From positions 1 through 46,361 of the forward strand of contig FZQV01000020.1 in NCBI GenBank assembly GCA_900199505.1: a DNA stretch of 46,361 nt, written 5' to 3'. Numbering within the stretch: the stretch's first letter is position 1; the number at the start of each line of letters is the position of its first letter. This DNA is from Ruaniaceae bacterium KH17. Lineage in GTDB: Bacteria; Actinomycetota; Actinomycetes; Actinomycetales; Actinomycetaceae. Both the position numbers and the translations under genes were made by a program. This document shows, in pieces, positions 16,630 through 25,188 of this stretch. Below the pieces are notes generated by a model, which saw only the letters and a list, made by a program, of their open reading frames with translations, did no database searches and was not told the origin of the DNA.

Positions 16630-18126
16630 ATGACCGAACTGAACGAACTCGAGCAGATCGCGCAAGCCGCCGCAGATGCCGCGGCACCTTTCGCCGCCAC
16701 CGAGCCGAAGGTACGCGCCCGGGCCCTGAACGCCGTCGCCGATGCCCTCGAGGCGCACGCGGACGAACTCGTGCCCCTCGCGATGCAGGAGACCGGCCTC
16801 ACCGAAGTGCGGCTGCGAGGCGAGCTCAAGCGCACCGCCGTGCAGCTGCGGCTCTTCGGCGACACGATCGTGGACGGCTCCTACCTCGACGTGCGGCTCG
16901 ACGCCGCCGATCCCGAGTTCGCGCTTGGCGTGCGCCCGGATCTGCGCCGCTACCACGTGCCGGTCGGACCGGTCCTGAACTTCGCGGCGAGTAACTTCCC
17001 GTTCGCCTTCTCCGTGGCGGGCGGGGACACTGCAGCGGCGCTCGCGGCAGGCTGCCCCGTGATCCTGAAGGGCCACTCGGGGCACCCCGAGCTGTCCAAG
17101 GCAACCGCTGCCGTGGTGGCCGAGGCGCTGGCCGAGGCCGGCATGCCCGACGGCGTCTTCCAACTCATCGCGGGCCAGGCCGCTGGCACCGCGCTCTTGA
17201 AGGATCCGCGTGTGAAGGCGGGTTCGTTCACGGGCTCGATCTACGCGGGCCGGCTCCTCGCGGACATCGCGGCGGCGCGCCCCGAGCCGATCCCGTTCTT
17301 CGGCGAGCTCGGCAGCGTGAACCCCGTGGTGGTCACTGCGGCGGCAGTGGCCGAACGCGGCGGGGCGATCGCCTCCGGCTACGTGACGAGCGTGGCCGGA
17401 TCGGCCGGCCAGCTCTGCACCAAGCCGGGCTTTGTTTTCGTGCCGGTGGGTCATGGCCTCGACGACGCGATCGCTGAGGCCGCAGGCTCCTGGGACGAGC
17501 ACCGCCTGCTGAACCCGCGGATTGCCGCGTCCTATGTGGAGCGGCGCGATGCCGTGGCCGGGGCGCAGGGCATCCGGACTGTGGCCGAGGGCGGAGTCCG
17601 GATCGACGAGGACGGCCAGGGCTGGGCCCTGCCGTCCATTTACGCCGGTTCACTCGCGGACGTCGAGAAGGCGGGGGAGGCCGTGCTCGAAGAGAGCTTC
17701 GGGCCGCTTTCGGTGCTGGTCGAGTACGGGCCGGATGACGACGTCGTCGGCGCCCTGTTGGAGCACTTCGGCGGCAACCTGACGATCACGTTGCACCTGG
17801 GCGAGAACGAGGCCGACGACGCTACGCGCGAGCTGGTCCACACCGCCACCCAGCGTGCGGGGCGGGTTCTGTTCGGCGGCTGGCCCACCGGTGTGGCCGT
17901 GACTCCCGCGATGCAGCACGGTGGGCCGTACCCGGCGACGACCAACGACTCCTCGACCTCGGTGGGGACGGCGGCGATCTCACGCTTCCTACGCCCCGTG
18001 ACGTACCAGGACGCCCCGCAGGCGCTCCTGCCCGCGCCGCTGCAAGATGCGAACCCGTGGCGTGTGCCGCAGGCCCGGTCCCGCGCCGGGGAGTCCCTCA
18101 CCTGGGGCGCCAAGGCTGACGAGTAA
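16630..18126 (+). CDS. Aldehyde dehydrogenase, 2-oxoglutarate semialdehyde dehydrogenase type
   Basis: This 498-residue NAD(P)-dependent dehydrogenase oxidises 2-oxoglutarate semialdehyde to 2-oxoglutarate, the end of the hydroxyproline route. The aldehyde dehydrogenase features are in place: oxyanion Asn in FAASNFPFAFS (about 118-128), cofactor Lys147, general base Glu226 in FFGELGSVNP and nucleophile Cys263 in AGQLCTKPG. FFGELG and the CTKPG form fit the ketoglutarate-semialdehyde branch (LhpG-like, NADP-preferring) rather than betaine or succinate semialdehyde enzymes. AAGGAG lies 6 nt before ATG 16630. A REPIN-like element separates it from the epimerase, which may lower or separate its expression. 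Confidence 0.9.
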   Translation: MTELNELEQIAQAAADAAAPFAATEPKVRARALNAVADALEAHADELVPLAMQETGLTEVRLRGELKRTAVQLRLFGDTIVDGSYLDVRLDAADPEFALGVRPDLRRYHVPVGPVLNFAASNFPFAFSVAGGDTAAALAAGCPVILKGHSGHPELSKATAAVVAEALAEAGMPDGVFQLIAGQAAGTALLKDPRVKAGSFTGSIYAGRLLADIAAARPEPIPFFGELGSVNPVVVTAAAVAERGGAIASGYVTSVAGSAGQLCTKPGFVFVPVGHGLDDAIAEAAGSWDEHRLLNPRIAASYVERRDAVAGAQGIRTVAEGGVRIDEDGQGWALPSIYAGSLADVEKAGEAVLEESFGPLSVLVEYGPDDDVVGALLEHFGGNLTITLHLGENEADDATRELVHTATQRAGRVLFGGWPTGVAVTPAMQHGGPYPATTNDSSTSVGTAAISRFLRPVTYQDAPQALLPAPLQDANPWRVPQARSRAGESLTWGAKADE

Positions 18127-18557
18127 CATCGACGTCTCGACTCGGTTGGAAGGGGCACGACACGCACCGCGCCAGCCGAGTTGATGCAGGCCCCGCTGGG
18201 CTCCTCCCATCGAAGGCCATGTGCGGCGCCGGCGCCTGCCAGTGTCGTCCCTGGTGCGGTTTCGCTTGAGCTGCGGATGCGTGCCTTGAGCGGCGAGACC
18301 CTGCCGTTACGCGCGCGTCTTTGACGCACGCGCAGCAGCGGATCAGGGGTCTCCGAACGTTACTTTTGTGTAAAGAATCCCAAAATAACGGGTTCATTGG
18401 CTGACTCGGAACAGAGAGTTACGTATAGTGATATGTCACACGCTACTAACGAGGAAGGTTCACTTGATGCTGAATCGGTGAGGCAGTCGGTCCTTCGCCT
18501 CACACTCACAACCCCCCCAACGGCGGAACCTCCGCCACAACAGGAACGGATGACGAT
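18127..18557. other. Intergenic region holding the transporter promoter and leader
   Basis: The first 230 bp contain no gene that I can support, only imperfect GC-rich inverted repeats such as the one around 18312-18334. The promoter and operator lie at 18401-18442. The leader of about 120 nt forms two possible hairpins, GTGAGGC/GCCTCAC (18478-18484/18497-18503) and GGCGGA/TCCGCC (18522-18527/18531-18536), and begins with a four-codon ORF (ATG at 18466). A run of seven C separates the hairpins. Confidence 0.5.
18401..18442 (+). promoter_or_regulatory. Promoter and operator 3 of the peptide-transporter operon
   Basis: CTGACT (18401-18406), a 17-bp spacer and TATAGT (18424-18429) make a good housekeeping promoter. 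The operator motif GTGATATGTCACACG (18428-18442) starts at the end of the -10 box and covers the start point, the classic position for repression. It matches the motifs at 10698 and 11571. Confidence 0.72.
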
Positions 18558-20279
18558 ATGAGATTGAAGAGCCTGACGGCCCTGGCTGTGACCGGGCTGC
18601 TGGTACTGGCAGGGTGCTCAGGAGGTGGCGGCGGAACAGCCACCCCGACGAGTGGTGCAACCGATACCGCCACTGGCGACGAGGGAGGCGAGGCCACCGG
18701 TGGTGGCACCGTCTATGTTCTTCAGAACGCGGACTACTCGCACCTTGACCCGGCGCAGGGCTTCGACGGCGGTGTCAACAACTTCTACCGACTCATTTAC
18801 CGCACTCTGACCACGCAGGCCACCGGGGACAAGGGAGACGCGGCAACTGAGATTGTTCCCGATCTCGCCACGGACCTCGGCACTCCCAATGCGGACGCGA
18901 CGCAGTGGACCTTCACGCTGAAGGACAACATCTTCTTCGAAGATGGCACCCCGATCACGAGTGCAGACGTCAAGTTCGGCGTGGAGCGCTCCTTCGACCC
19001 GGACATCGCAGTCGGATCTCCCTACGCCCGCCTCCTGCTCGCTGGTGGCGAAGAGTACAACGGCGTCTACCGTGATGGTCCCCTCGACTCGATTGAAACG
19101 CCGGACGAGAAGACGATTGTGTTCACCTTGTCGAAGCCTTTCGCGGACTTTGCGAGCGCGGTCGGCCAGAACGTGTTTGTGCCGTTCCCCGCGGAGGCGG
19201 GCGTGACCACCACGAGCATCGACCAGCAGCCGATCGCTTCGGGCCCATACAAGGTCACCGAGCGCACACCGGGCGCGAGTCTCACCCTTGAGCGCAACGA
19301 GTACTGGGATGCCTCTACTGACGATGTGCGGGCCGCCCTCCCGGACTCGTTCAAGTGGTCGTTTGGTATTGATGCCGCGACCATCGATGAGCGCATGCTC
19401 GCCAACCAGGGTGACGATGCGAACACGATCGGAGCGAATATCCAGCCAGCAACTGTGGCGCGCGTTCAAGCCCCGGATGTCCAGGAGCGGATTGTGGATG
19501 GCGTTCAAGGTTGCACCACGTACCTCGCGCTGAACACGACGCGTGAGCACCTCAGCGACCAGAAGGTTCGCGAGGCGATCGCGTGGGCGATCGATAAGAA
19601 GTCCGCCCAGACCGGTACCGGAGGCTCGCTCCTCGCGGACATCGCATACGGGATGCTCCCGCCGCAGATGGCCGGTCGAATTGACTTCAACGATTTCGCG
19701 ACCGACGGCGACAACGGAGACCCGGAGAAGGCGAAGGAACTCCTCGCCGAGGCGGGCCTCGCCAACGGCTTCGAGCTCTCGCTCGACATGCGCACGACCC
19801 CGAAGACGCAGGCGCAGGCCGAGGCGATTCAGGAGTCTCTGGCGAAGGCGGGTATTACGGTGAACCTCAATGTGATTGACACCTCGACGTACTGGCAGAC
19901 GATCGGCACCACCTCGCAGCAAACCGATGCCGCGCTCGCCGGTTGGTGCCCGGACTGGGCAAGCGGTGAGACCTTCCTGCCGCCGCTGTTTGAGGGCGCG
20001 CAGATCTTCGACACCGGGAACTCAAACATCGCCCAACTCGATGACCCAGAGGTGAACGCCGAGATGGAGCGCATCCGGGGACTGGCGGACATCGACGAGG
20101 CAAACGCCGCGTGGGGAGAACTCGACCGCTTGATCACATCGAAGGCTGCGGGCATCCCGCTGCTCTATGAGAAGGCCGTGAACCTGGTGGGGAGCAATAT
20201 CTCGAACGCATACTCGCACCCCGGATTCTCCGGTGGTATCGACCTCGTATCGGTGGGTCTGAAAGACCCGAACGGGTAG
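18558..20279 (+). CDS. Peptide ABC transporter substrate-binding lipoprotein
   Basis: This 573-residue protein is an extracytoplasmic SBP_bac_5 (DppA/OppA-type) binding protein. A lipoprotein signal peptide ends in the lipobox LAGC with Cys20, followed by a Gly/Thr/Ser-rich linker to about residue 50. Family landmarks follow: ATQWTFTLKDNIFFEDGTPITSADV in the N-lobe and a final segment near SHPGFSGGIDLVSVGL. It is expected to bind oligopeptides; proline- or hydroxyproline-rich peptides are suggested by the peptidases encoded downstream. ATG 18558 follows GGAACGGATG, a modest ribosome-binding site. It is the first gene of an eight-gene operon running to 28891 with almost no gaps. Confidence 0.92.
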   Translation: MRLKSLTALAVTGLLVLAGCSGGGGGTATPTSGATDTATGDEGGEATGGGTVYVLQNADYSHLDPAQGFDGGVNNFYRLIYRTLTTQATGDKGDAATEIVPDLATDLGTPNADATQWTFTLKDNIFFEDGTPITSADVKFGVERSFDPDIAVGSPYARLLLAGGEEYNGVYRDGPLDSIETPDEKTIVFTLSKPFADFASAVGQNVFVPFPAEAGVTTTSIDQQPIASGPYKVTERTPGASLTLERNEYWDASTDDVRAALPDSFKWSFGIDAATIDERMLANQGDDANTIGANIQPATVARVQAPDVQERIVDGVQGCTTYLALNTTREHLSDQKVREAIAWAIDKKSAQTGTGGSLLADIAYGMLPPQMAGRIDFNDFATDGDNGDPEKAKELLAEAGLANGFELSLDMRTTPKTQAQAEAIQESLAKAGITVNLNVIDTSTYWQTIGTTSQQTDAALAGWCPDWASGETFLPPLFEGAQIFDTGNSNIAQLDDPEVNAEMERIRGLADIDEANAAWGELDRLITSKAAGIPLLYEKAVNLVGSNISNAYSHPGFSGGIDLVSVGLKDPNG

Positions 20280-20284
20280 TCCCT

Positions 20285-21241
20285 ATGGCGGCCGTCCCGA
20301 GTGACATGGCCACCGTCGAGACAGACGGCGTCGGGGCGCTGGGAAGCGCTCCGACGCCCGCTCGGCGGGTGGTGCGGGAACTGAGGAAGTCTCCCGCGGT
20401 CATCCTGAGTGTTGCCTTCATCGTGCTGATAACGCTTCTTGCGATCCTCGCACCGCTGGTCGTGCGTGTGAGTGGCTGGGGTCCGTACGAGTTCGATCCG
20501 GATGCGATCAACCCAGATCTTGGCGGTATTCCAGTTGGATCCTGGGGCGGAATCGGTGCCGAGCACTGGTTCGGCGTCGAGCCCGGAAGTGGACGTGACA
20601 TCTTCGCGCGCATCGCCTATGGCGCGAGAGTGTCGCTGGCGATTGCCGGCTCGGCCACAGTGATCACGACGACGCTCGGTGTCGTCTTTGGAATGCTGGC
20701 CGGCTTCTTCGGTGGCTGGGTGGACCAGGTGGTCTCGCGCGTCATGGATTTCCTGATGGCCTTCCCGTCGCTGATCTTCATGATCGCAGTGCTCTCGGCG
20801 TTGCCCGCCGGAAACCGGCCGCTGCTGCTTGTGATAGTGCTGAGTATCTTCGGCTGGCCGTATACCGCACGCGTGATCCGTGGCCAGACCATGAGCCTGC
20901 GCAATGCCGAGTTCGTGGAGGCCGCTTATGCCTCGGGCGGCAAACCATTCACGATCGCGATGAAGGAAGTCCTGCCGAACTTGCGTGGCACGATCATCGT
21001 GCTGGCCACTTTGGCGGTGCCGAGCTATATCGGCACGGAGGCGGGTCTCTCCTTCCTCGGTGTCGGTGTCACACCGCCCACCCCCTCGTGGGGCCAGATG
21101 ATCGCCCAGGCGGTCCCGTGGTACTCCACAAACCCGATGTTCTTCGTGTTCCCAGGCATGTTCCTGTTCCTGACCGTGCTCTCCTTCACCCTCCTCGGTG
21201 ACAAATTGCGCGATGTACTCGATGCGGGGGACGCGGCCTAA
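20285..21241 (+). CDS. Peptide ABC transporter permease (DppC/OppC type)
   Basis: This 318-residue inner-membrane permease has an N-terminal membrane helix (about residues 40-62), a periplasmic stretch containing GVEPGSGRDIFARIAYGARVSL and five further helices. The EAA loop, EAAYASGGKPFTIAMKEVLPN (about 217-237), contacts the ATPases. Order in the protein marks it as the C-type permease. It begins 5 bp after the binding-protein gene and ends overlapping the B-type permease start (TAATG). Confidence 0.92.
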   Translation: MAAVPSDMATVETDGVGALGSAPTPARRVVRELRKSPAVILSVAFIVLITLLAILAPLVVRVSGWGPYEFDPDAINPDLGGIPVGSWGGIGAEHWFGVEPGSGRDIFARIAYGARVSLAIAGSATVITTTLGVVFGMLAGFFGGWVDQVVSRVMDFLMAFPSLIFMIAVLSALPAGNRPLLLVIVLSIFGWPYTARVIRGQTMSLRNAEFVEAAYASGGKPFTIAMKEVLPNLRGTIIVLATLAVPSYIGTEAGLSFLGVGVTPPTPSWGQMIAQAVPWYSTNPMFFVFPGMFLFLTVLSFTLLGDKLRDVLDAGDAA

Positions 21242-22236
21242 TGCTTTCCTACCTACTCCGCAGGATCGCGGCATCGATCGTCGTTCTCGTCCTGATCAGC
21301 CTGTTCACCTACGCGGTGTTCTTCTTGCTCTCGCCCGACCCGGCCTACCAGATCTGTGGAAAGACCTGTACGCCGGAACGCATCGAGCAAATTCACAACA
21401 CCCTCGGCCTGAACCAACCATTCTGGATGCAGTATTGGGAGTTCGTCCGAGGTATCTTCGGCGGGCGCACCTTCGGCACCGGGCCCGATGCGATTGCGTG
21501 CGACGTCCCCTGCCTGGGTTTCAGCTTCCAAACGAACCAGCAGGTGACCGAGATGGTGACCTCCCGTTTCCCCGTGACCCTCACCCTCGCGCTCGGTTCG
21601 GGCATCCTCTGGTTGCTATTCGGTGTGGCCGGCGGCCTGCTCGCTGCGGTGAAGCGCGGATCCTGGTGGGACAAGGGTGTGCTGGCCCTGGCTCTCGGCG
21701 GGATCAGCCTCCCGAACTACTTCGTGGCCCTGGTGTTGCAATACCTCCTTGTCGTTCAGCTCAAGTGGTTGCCGTTCCCGCAAGCGGTTCCCTTCGCCGA
21801 TGACCCGGTGCGGTGGTTCCAGGCGTACATCATGCCGTGGACGGTGCTGGCCTTCGGATACGCCGCCATGTACACGCGAATCGTGCGCACAAACGTGATC
21901 GATACGCTCGGTCAGAACTTCATGCGCACCGCTCGGGCGAAGGGTCTCGACCAATCCGTTGTGATGCGGCGGCACGCGTTGCGCCCCTCTCTGACGCCGG
22001 TCGTCACCCTCTTCGGGATGGACTTCGCCGGCCTGCTCGGTGGCGCGCTGATCACCGAAACCGTGTTTGGTTTGAACGGAATCGGCAAGTTGACGGCGGA
22101 CTCGATCACGAAGAACGATCAGCCCGTCATTATGGCTGTCACTCTTCTGGCGGCAGCGCTCGTGGTGGTTGCGAACATCGTGGTGGATCTGCTGTACACA
22201 GTGCTCGATCCGCGCGTGAGGGTGAGGTCGTCGTGA
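21241..22236 (+). CDS. Peptide ABC transporter permease (DppB/OppB type)
   Basis: This 331-residue permease begins MLSYLLRRIAASIVVLVLISLFTY in the usual B-type way, with a periplasmic loop after helix 1 and five more helices. The EAA-like loop reads ARAKGLDQSVVMRRHALRPSL. The C-before-B gene order (A-C-B-D-F) differs from the common A-B-C-D-F order. An extra Cys pair in the first periplasmic loop (ICGKTC, and CDVPC further on) is noticeable and could form disulfides. Its stop overlaps the GTG of the first ATPase gene. Confidence 0.92.
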   Translation: MLSYLLRRIAASIVVLVLISLFTYAVFFLLSPDPAYQICGKTCTPERIEQIHNTLGLNQPFWMQYWEFVRGIFGGRTFGTGPDAIACDVPCLGFSFQTNQQVTEMVTSRFPVTLTLALGSGILWLLFGVAGGLLAAVKRGSWWDKGVLALALGGISLPNYFVALVLQYLLVVQLKWLPFPQAVPFADDPVRWFQAYIMPWTVLAFGYAAMYTRIVRTNVIDTLGQNFMRTARAKGLDQSVVMRRHALRPSLTPVVTLFGMDFAGLLGGALITETVFGLNGIGKLTADSITKNDQPVIMAVTLLAAALVVVANIVVDLLYTVLDPRVRVRSS

Positions 22237-23057
22237 ATGCACATCATTTGCTTGAGGTGGAGCACCTCACCGTCACATTCCCCACCTCGCGAGGGGATGT
22301 GGATGTCGTCAAGGACATCTCGTTCACCGTTGACGGTGGCCAGACGATCGGCATCGTGGGCGAGTCCGGCTCCGGTAAATCCATGACCTCGCTAGCGGTC
22401 ATGGGACTGTTGCCGCGTGGCGGACGGCTCCAGGGCAGCATTCGATTGAAGGGCGAGGATCTGGTAGGACGCACTGACCGGCAACTCCGGCGCATCCGGG
22501 GGGACCGGATTGGCATGGTCTTCCAAGATCCACTCTCGTCGCTGAATCCCTACTACACGGTGGGGCTGCAGATTGAAGAGGCCTACCGGGCGCACCGTGG
22601 CGGGAGCAAGAAGCAGGCCCGCAAGGTGGCGATCGAGGCCCTTCAGCGGGTCCAGATCACCGATGCCGAGCGGCGCGTGAATCACTATCCGCACCAGTTC
22701 TCCGGAGGTATGCGTCAACGCATCATGATCGCAATGGCAACGGCCCTCGAGCCGGATGTGTTGATCGCGGACGAGCCGACGACGGCGCTGGACGTGACGG
22801 TGCAGGCGCAGATTCTCGAGCTCCTGGCCGATCTGCAGGACGCGACCGGAATGGGGATGATCTTCATTACGCATGATCTGGCGGTGGTCAGCGAGATCGC
22901 AGATCACGTACTTGTGATGCGCAATGGCGATCAGATCGAGCAGGGGACCGCTCAGGCCGTGTTCTCACGAACTACCCAGCCATACACGCGATCGTTGCTT
23001 GACGCTGTTCCTCGGATCGACGACGTTGTGGGCACCTTGAAGGAGATCGGCGAATGA
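22233..23057 (+). CDS. Peptide ABC transporter ATPase (DppD/OppD type)
   Basis: This 274-residue ATPase has Walker A GESGSGKS (about residues 39-46), signature FSGGMRQRIMIAMA (about 155-168), Walker B VLIADEPTTALD (about 175-186) and the switch His in FITHDLAVV. The oligopeptide-transporter C-terminal extension is shorter than usual for DppD, with no iron-sulfur Cys motif. GTG 22233 overlaps the stop of the permease gene by 4 nt (GTGA). The start is set by this overlap; an upstream open frame is not coding. Confidence 0.92.
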   Translation: MNAHHLLEVEHLTVTFPTSRGDVDVVKDISFTVDGGQTIGIVGESGSGKSMTSLAVMGLLPRGGRLQGSIRLKGEDLVGRTDRQLRRIRGDRIGMVFQDPLSSLNPYYTVGLQIEEAYRAHRGGSKKQARKVAIEALQRVQITDAERRVNHYPHQFSGGMRQRIMIAMATALEPDVLIADEPTTALDVTVQAQILELLADLQDATGMGMIFITHDLAVVSEIADHVLVMRNGDQIEQGTAQAVFSRTTQPYTRSLLDAVPRIDDVVGTLKEIGE

Positions 23058-23914
23058 GTACTCCCATCATGAAGGTTCGCAACGTGACCAAAGAGTTCAC
23101 CACGCGCGGCCGCGGCGCGATCATCGCTGAGAAGTCCGTGTTTCGAGCGGTCGATGACGTGAGTTTCGACGTGGAAGCTGGCCGCACCCTCGCCGTCGTG
23201 GGTGAGTCTGGATCCGGAAAGTCCACGACGGCGCGTATCGCAGCCAGGTTGCTCGACGCCACCAGCGGAACGGTCGAGTTCGACGGGGTGGACGTCACGC
23301 ACGCCACGGGTGCGGCGCTCTCCGCCTTCCGATCAAATGTGCAGGTGGTGTTCCAGGACCCATTCTCCTCACTGAACCCGCGGCACACGGTGCAGCGGAT
23401 CATCTGCGCGCCGCTCGAATACCAGGGCAAGCAGGTTCCGCGAAAGCGGGCACTGTTCGTGGGCGAGCTGATGGAGCGGGTGGGACTGAACCCGGACCAC
23501 CAGCAACGCTACCCCGGCCAATTCTCGGGAGGGCAAGCGCAACGGATCGGAATAGCACGGGCGCTCGCCGTCGGGCCGAAGCTGGTGATCTGCGATGAGG
23601 CTGTCTCGGCGCTCGACGTCTCGGTACAAGCGCGCGTCATCAACCTGCTGCGGGAGTTGCAACGCGACTTAGGCCTCAGCTACATCTTCATCGCACATGA
23701 TCTGGCCGTGGTCCGACAGATCGCGGACACGGTGGCGGTGATGAGCCAAGGCAGGATCGTGGAACAGGGTGAGCGCGACGCCGTCTTTGATACTCCGCAG
23801 GCCGCCTACACGCAGCAGTTGCTTGCGGCGATCCCGAAGATCAACCCTGAGTGGGAGGTGGCGCGTGCACAACTGGTAGCGTCAGAGAGCATCGTCATGG
23901 AGGATCATTCGTGA
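23054..23914 (+). CDS. Peptide ABC transporter ATPase (DppF/OppF type)
   Basis: This 286-residue second ATPase of the importer has Walker A GESGSGKS, signature FSGGQAQRIGIARA and Walker B LVICDEAVSALD; Ala replaces Pro/Thr after DE, as in many OppF proteins. It forms the heterodimeric motor with the preceding ATPase. It overlaps that gene (ATGA at 23054) and the peptidase gene (GTGA at 23911), so the peptidases are translationally tied to the importer. Confidence 0.92.
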   Translation: MSTPIMKVRNVTKEFTTRGRGAIIAEKSVFRAVDDVSFDVEAGRTLAVVGESGSGKSTTARIAARLLDATSGTVEFDGVDVTHATGAALSAFRSNVQVVFQDPFSSLNPRHTVQRIICAPLEYQGKQVPRKRALFVGELMERVGLNPDHQQRYPGQFSGGQAQRIGIARALAVGPKLVICDEAVSALDVSVQARVINLLRELQRDLGLSYIFIAHDLAVVRQIADTVAVMSQGRIVEQGERDAVFDTPQAAYTQQLLAAIPKINPEWEVARAQLVASESIVMEDHS

Positions 23915-25188
23915 AGTCATACCGCCTGCCTGGGCTCCACATTCACGAGCATCGGGTAGCCGTTCCGCTGGACTGGAACGAGCCCGAGGGTGAGCAGATC
24001 GAGCTCTTTGTTCGCGAGGTGTCCGATCCGGATCTGGACGGGAAGGACACGCGGCTCCTGATCTACCTGCAGGGCGGTCCCGGCGGAGCCAACCCGCGCC
24101 CGCTGGAGAGCTCTGGCTGGATCGCCGAGGCGATCAAGGACTACCGCGTAATCCTGATCGATCAGCGCGGCACCGGGCGCAGCACGCCCGTTGACGCGCA
24201 GGCGGTGGCGGAGCGCGGCGCGGCTGGCGCCGAGTACCTTTCGCGGTTTCGCGCGGACTCGATCGTTCGCGATCTGGAGCACGTGCGCGCGACCGTCTAT
24301 CGTGGGCGCCGTTGGGCAATCCTCGCGCAGAGCTACGGCGGCTGGCTGACGTACGCCTACCTCTCGCACGCCCCGGAGGCGCTGACCGCCTGCTATGTGT
24401 GCGGGGGGATCCCGGGAGTCCCTGCGAGCGCGGACGAGGTCTACCGCCGTACCTTCCCACGTGTGGCGGCGAAGACCACCGAGTACTACCGCCGCTTCCC
24501 GCAGGATGCCGAAGCTGTTGCCGAGATCGCTGACCACCTCACAACGAACGATGTCCGCCTGCCCGACGGTGATCGGCTCACGGTTCGGCGCTTCCAGACC
24601 CTCGGACTCGACCTGGGGATGCTGCCCGGATATCAGCGGATGCACTGGCTGATCGAAGGCGCCTTCGCCCGGCCGGGCCGGCTCTCGGACGGCTTCCTGG
24701 CGGACGTACTGGCCAGAACGTCGTCGGCCGGGAATCCACTGTTCTGGACCTTGCAGGAACTGATCTATGCCGACGGCGAGTCGGGACCCACCGCGTGGGC
24801 CGCCCAACGGGAGCGAGACAAGCGGCCGGAGTTCGATGAGGACCGGCGGCCCTTGCTGTTCACCGGCGAGATGGCGTTCCCGTGGATGTTCGAAGAGGTG
24901 CGGCTGCTGCGCGGGTTCCACGACGCGGTGCATGCACTCGCCGAGCGTGCCGAGTGGCCGAAGCTCTACGATCGTGATCGCTTGGCCGCCAACGATGTGC
25001 CACTCGCGGCGGCCGTGTATTTCGATGACATGTACGTGGATTCAGGGCTGCAACTCCAGACGCTCTCGCGCACCGGGAACTCACGCTACTGGACCACGAA
25101 CGAGTTCGAACACGACGGTATCGCCAACGGTCGCGTGCTGCGGCGCCTGCGTGAGATCGTGCGGGACCAACTTGGAGGAGAGGTATGA
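23911..25188 (+). CDS. Alpha/beta hydrolase, prolyl iminopeptidase-like (S33)
   Basis: This 425-residue cytoplasmic serine hydrolase of the S33 family removes N-terminal proline (probably also hydroxyproline) from peptides. The oxyanion motif reads YLQGGPGGANP (about 52-62), then DQRGTGRST (84-92), then the nucleophile elbow AQSYGG with Ser141. The C-terminal part with AAAVYFDDMYVD and NEFEHDG supplies Asp and His candidates. Proteins of this long form occur as actinobacterial proline iminopeptidases. GTG 23911 has GGAGG 6-10 nt upstream. Its C-terminal 82 residues have a broken second copy at 28875-29135, after the GH127 gene. Confidence 0.9.
   Translation: MKSYRLPGLHIHEHRVAVPLDWNEPEGEQIELFVREVSDPDLDGKDTRLLIYLQGGPGGANPRPLESSGWIAEAIKDYRVILIDQRGTGRSTPVDAQAVAERGAAGAEYLSRFRADSIVRDLEHVRATVYRGRRWAILAQSYGGWLTYAYLSHAPEALTACYVCGGIPGVPASADEVYRRTFPRVAAKTTEYYRRFPQDAEAVAEIADHLTTNDVRLPDGDRLTVRRFQTLGLDLGMLPGYQRMHWLIEGAFARPGRLSDGFLADVLARTSSAGNPLFWTLQELIYADGESGPTAWAAQRERDKRPEFDEDRRPLLFTGEMAFPWMFEEVRLLRGFHDAVHALAERAEWPKLYDRDRLAANDVPLAAAVYFDDMYVDSGLQLQTLSRTGNSRYWTTNEFEHDGIANGRVLRRLREIVRDQLGGEV

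Noticed and set aside
18618-19922. 434-codon minus-strand frame opposite the peptide-binding protein
   Set aside because: The plus strand encodes a clear lipoprotein with lipobox; the antisense product is unrelated to any family I know.
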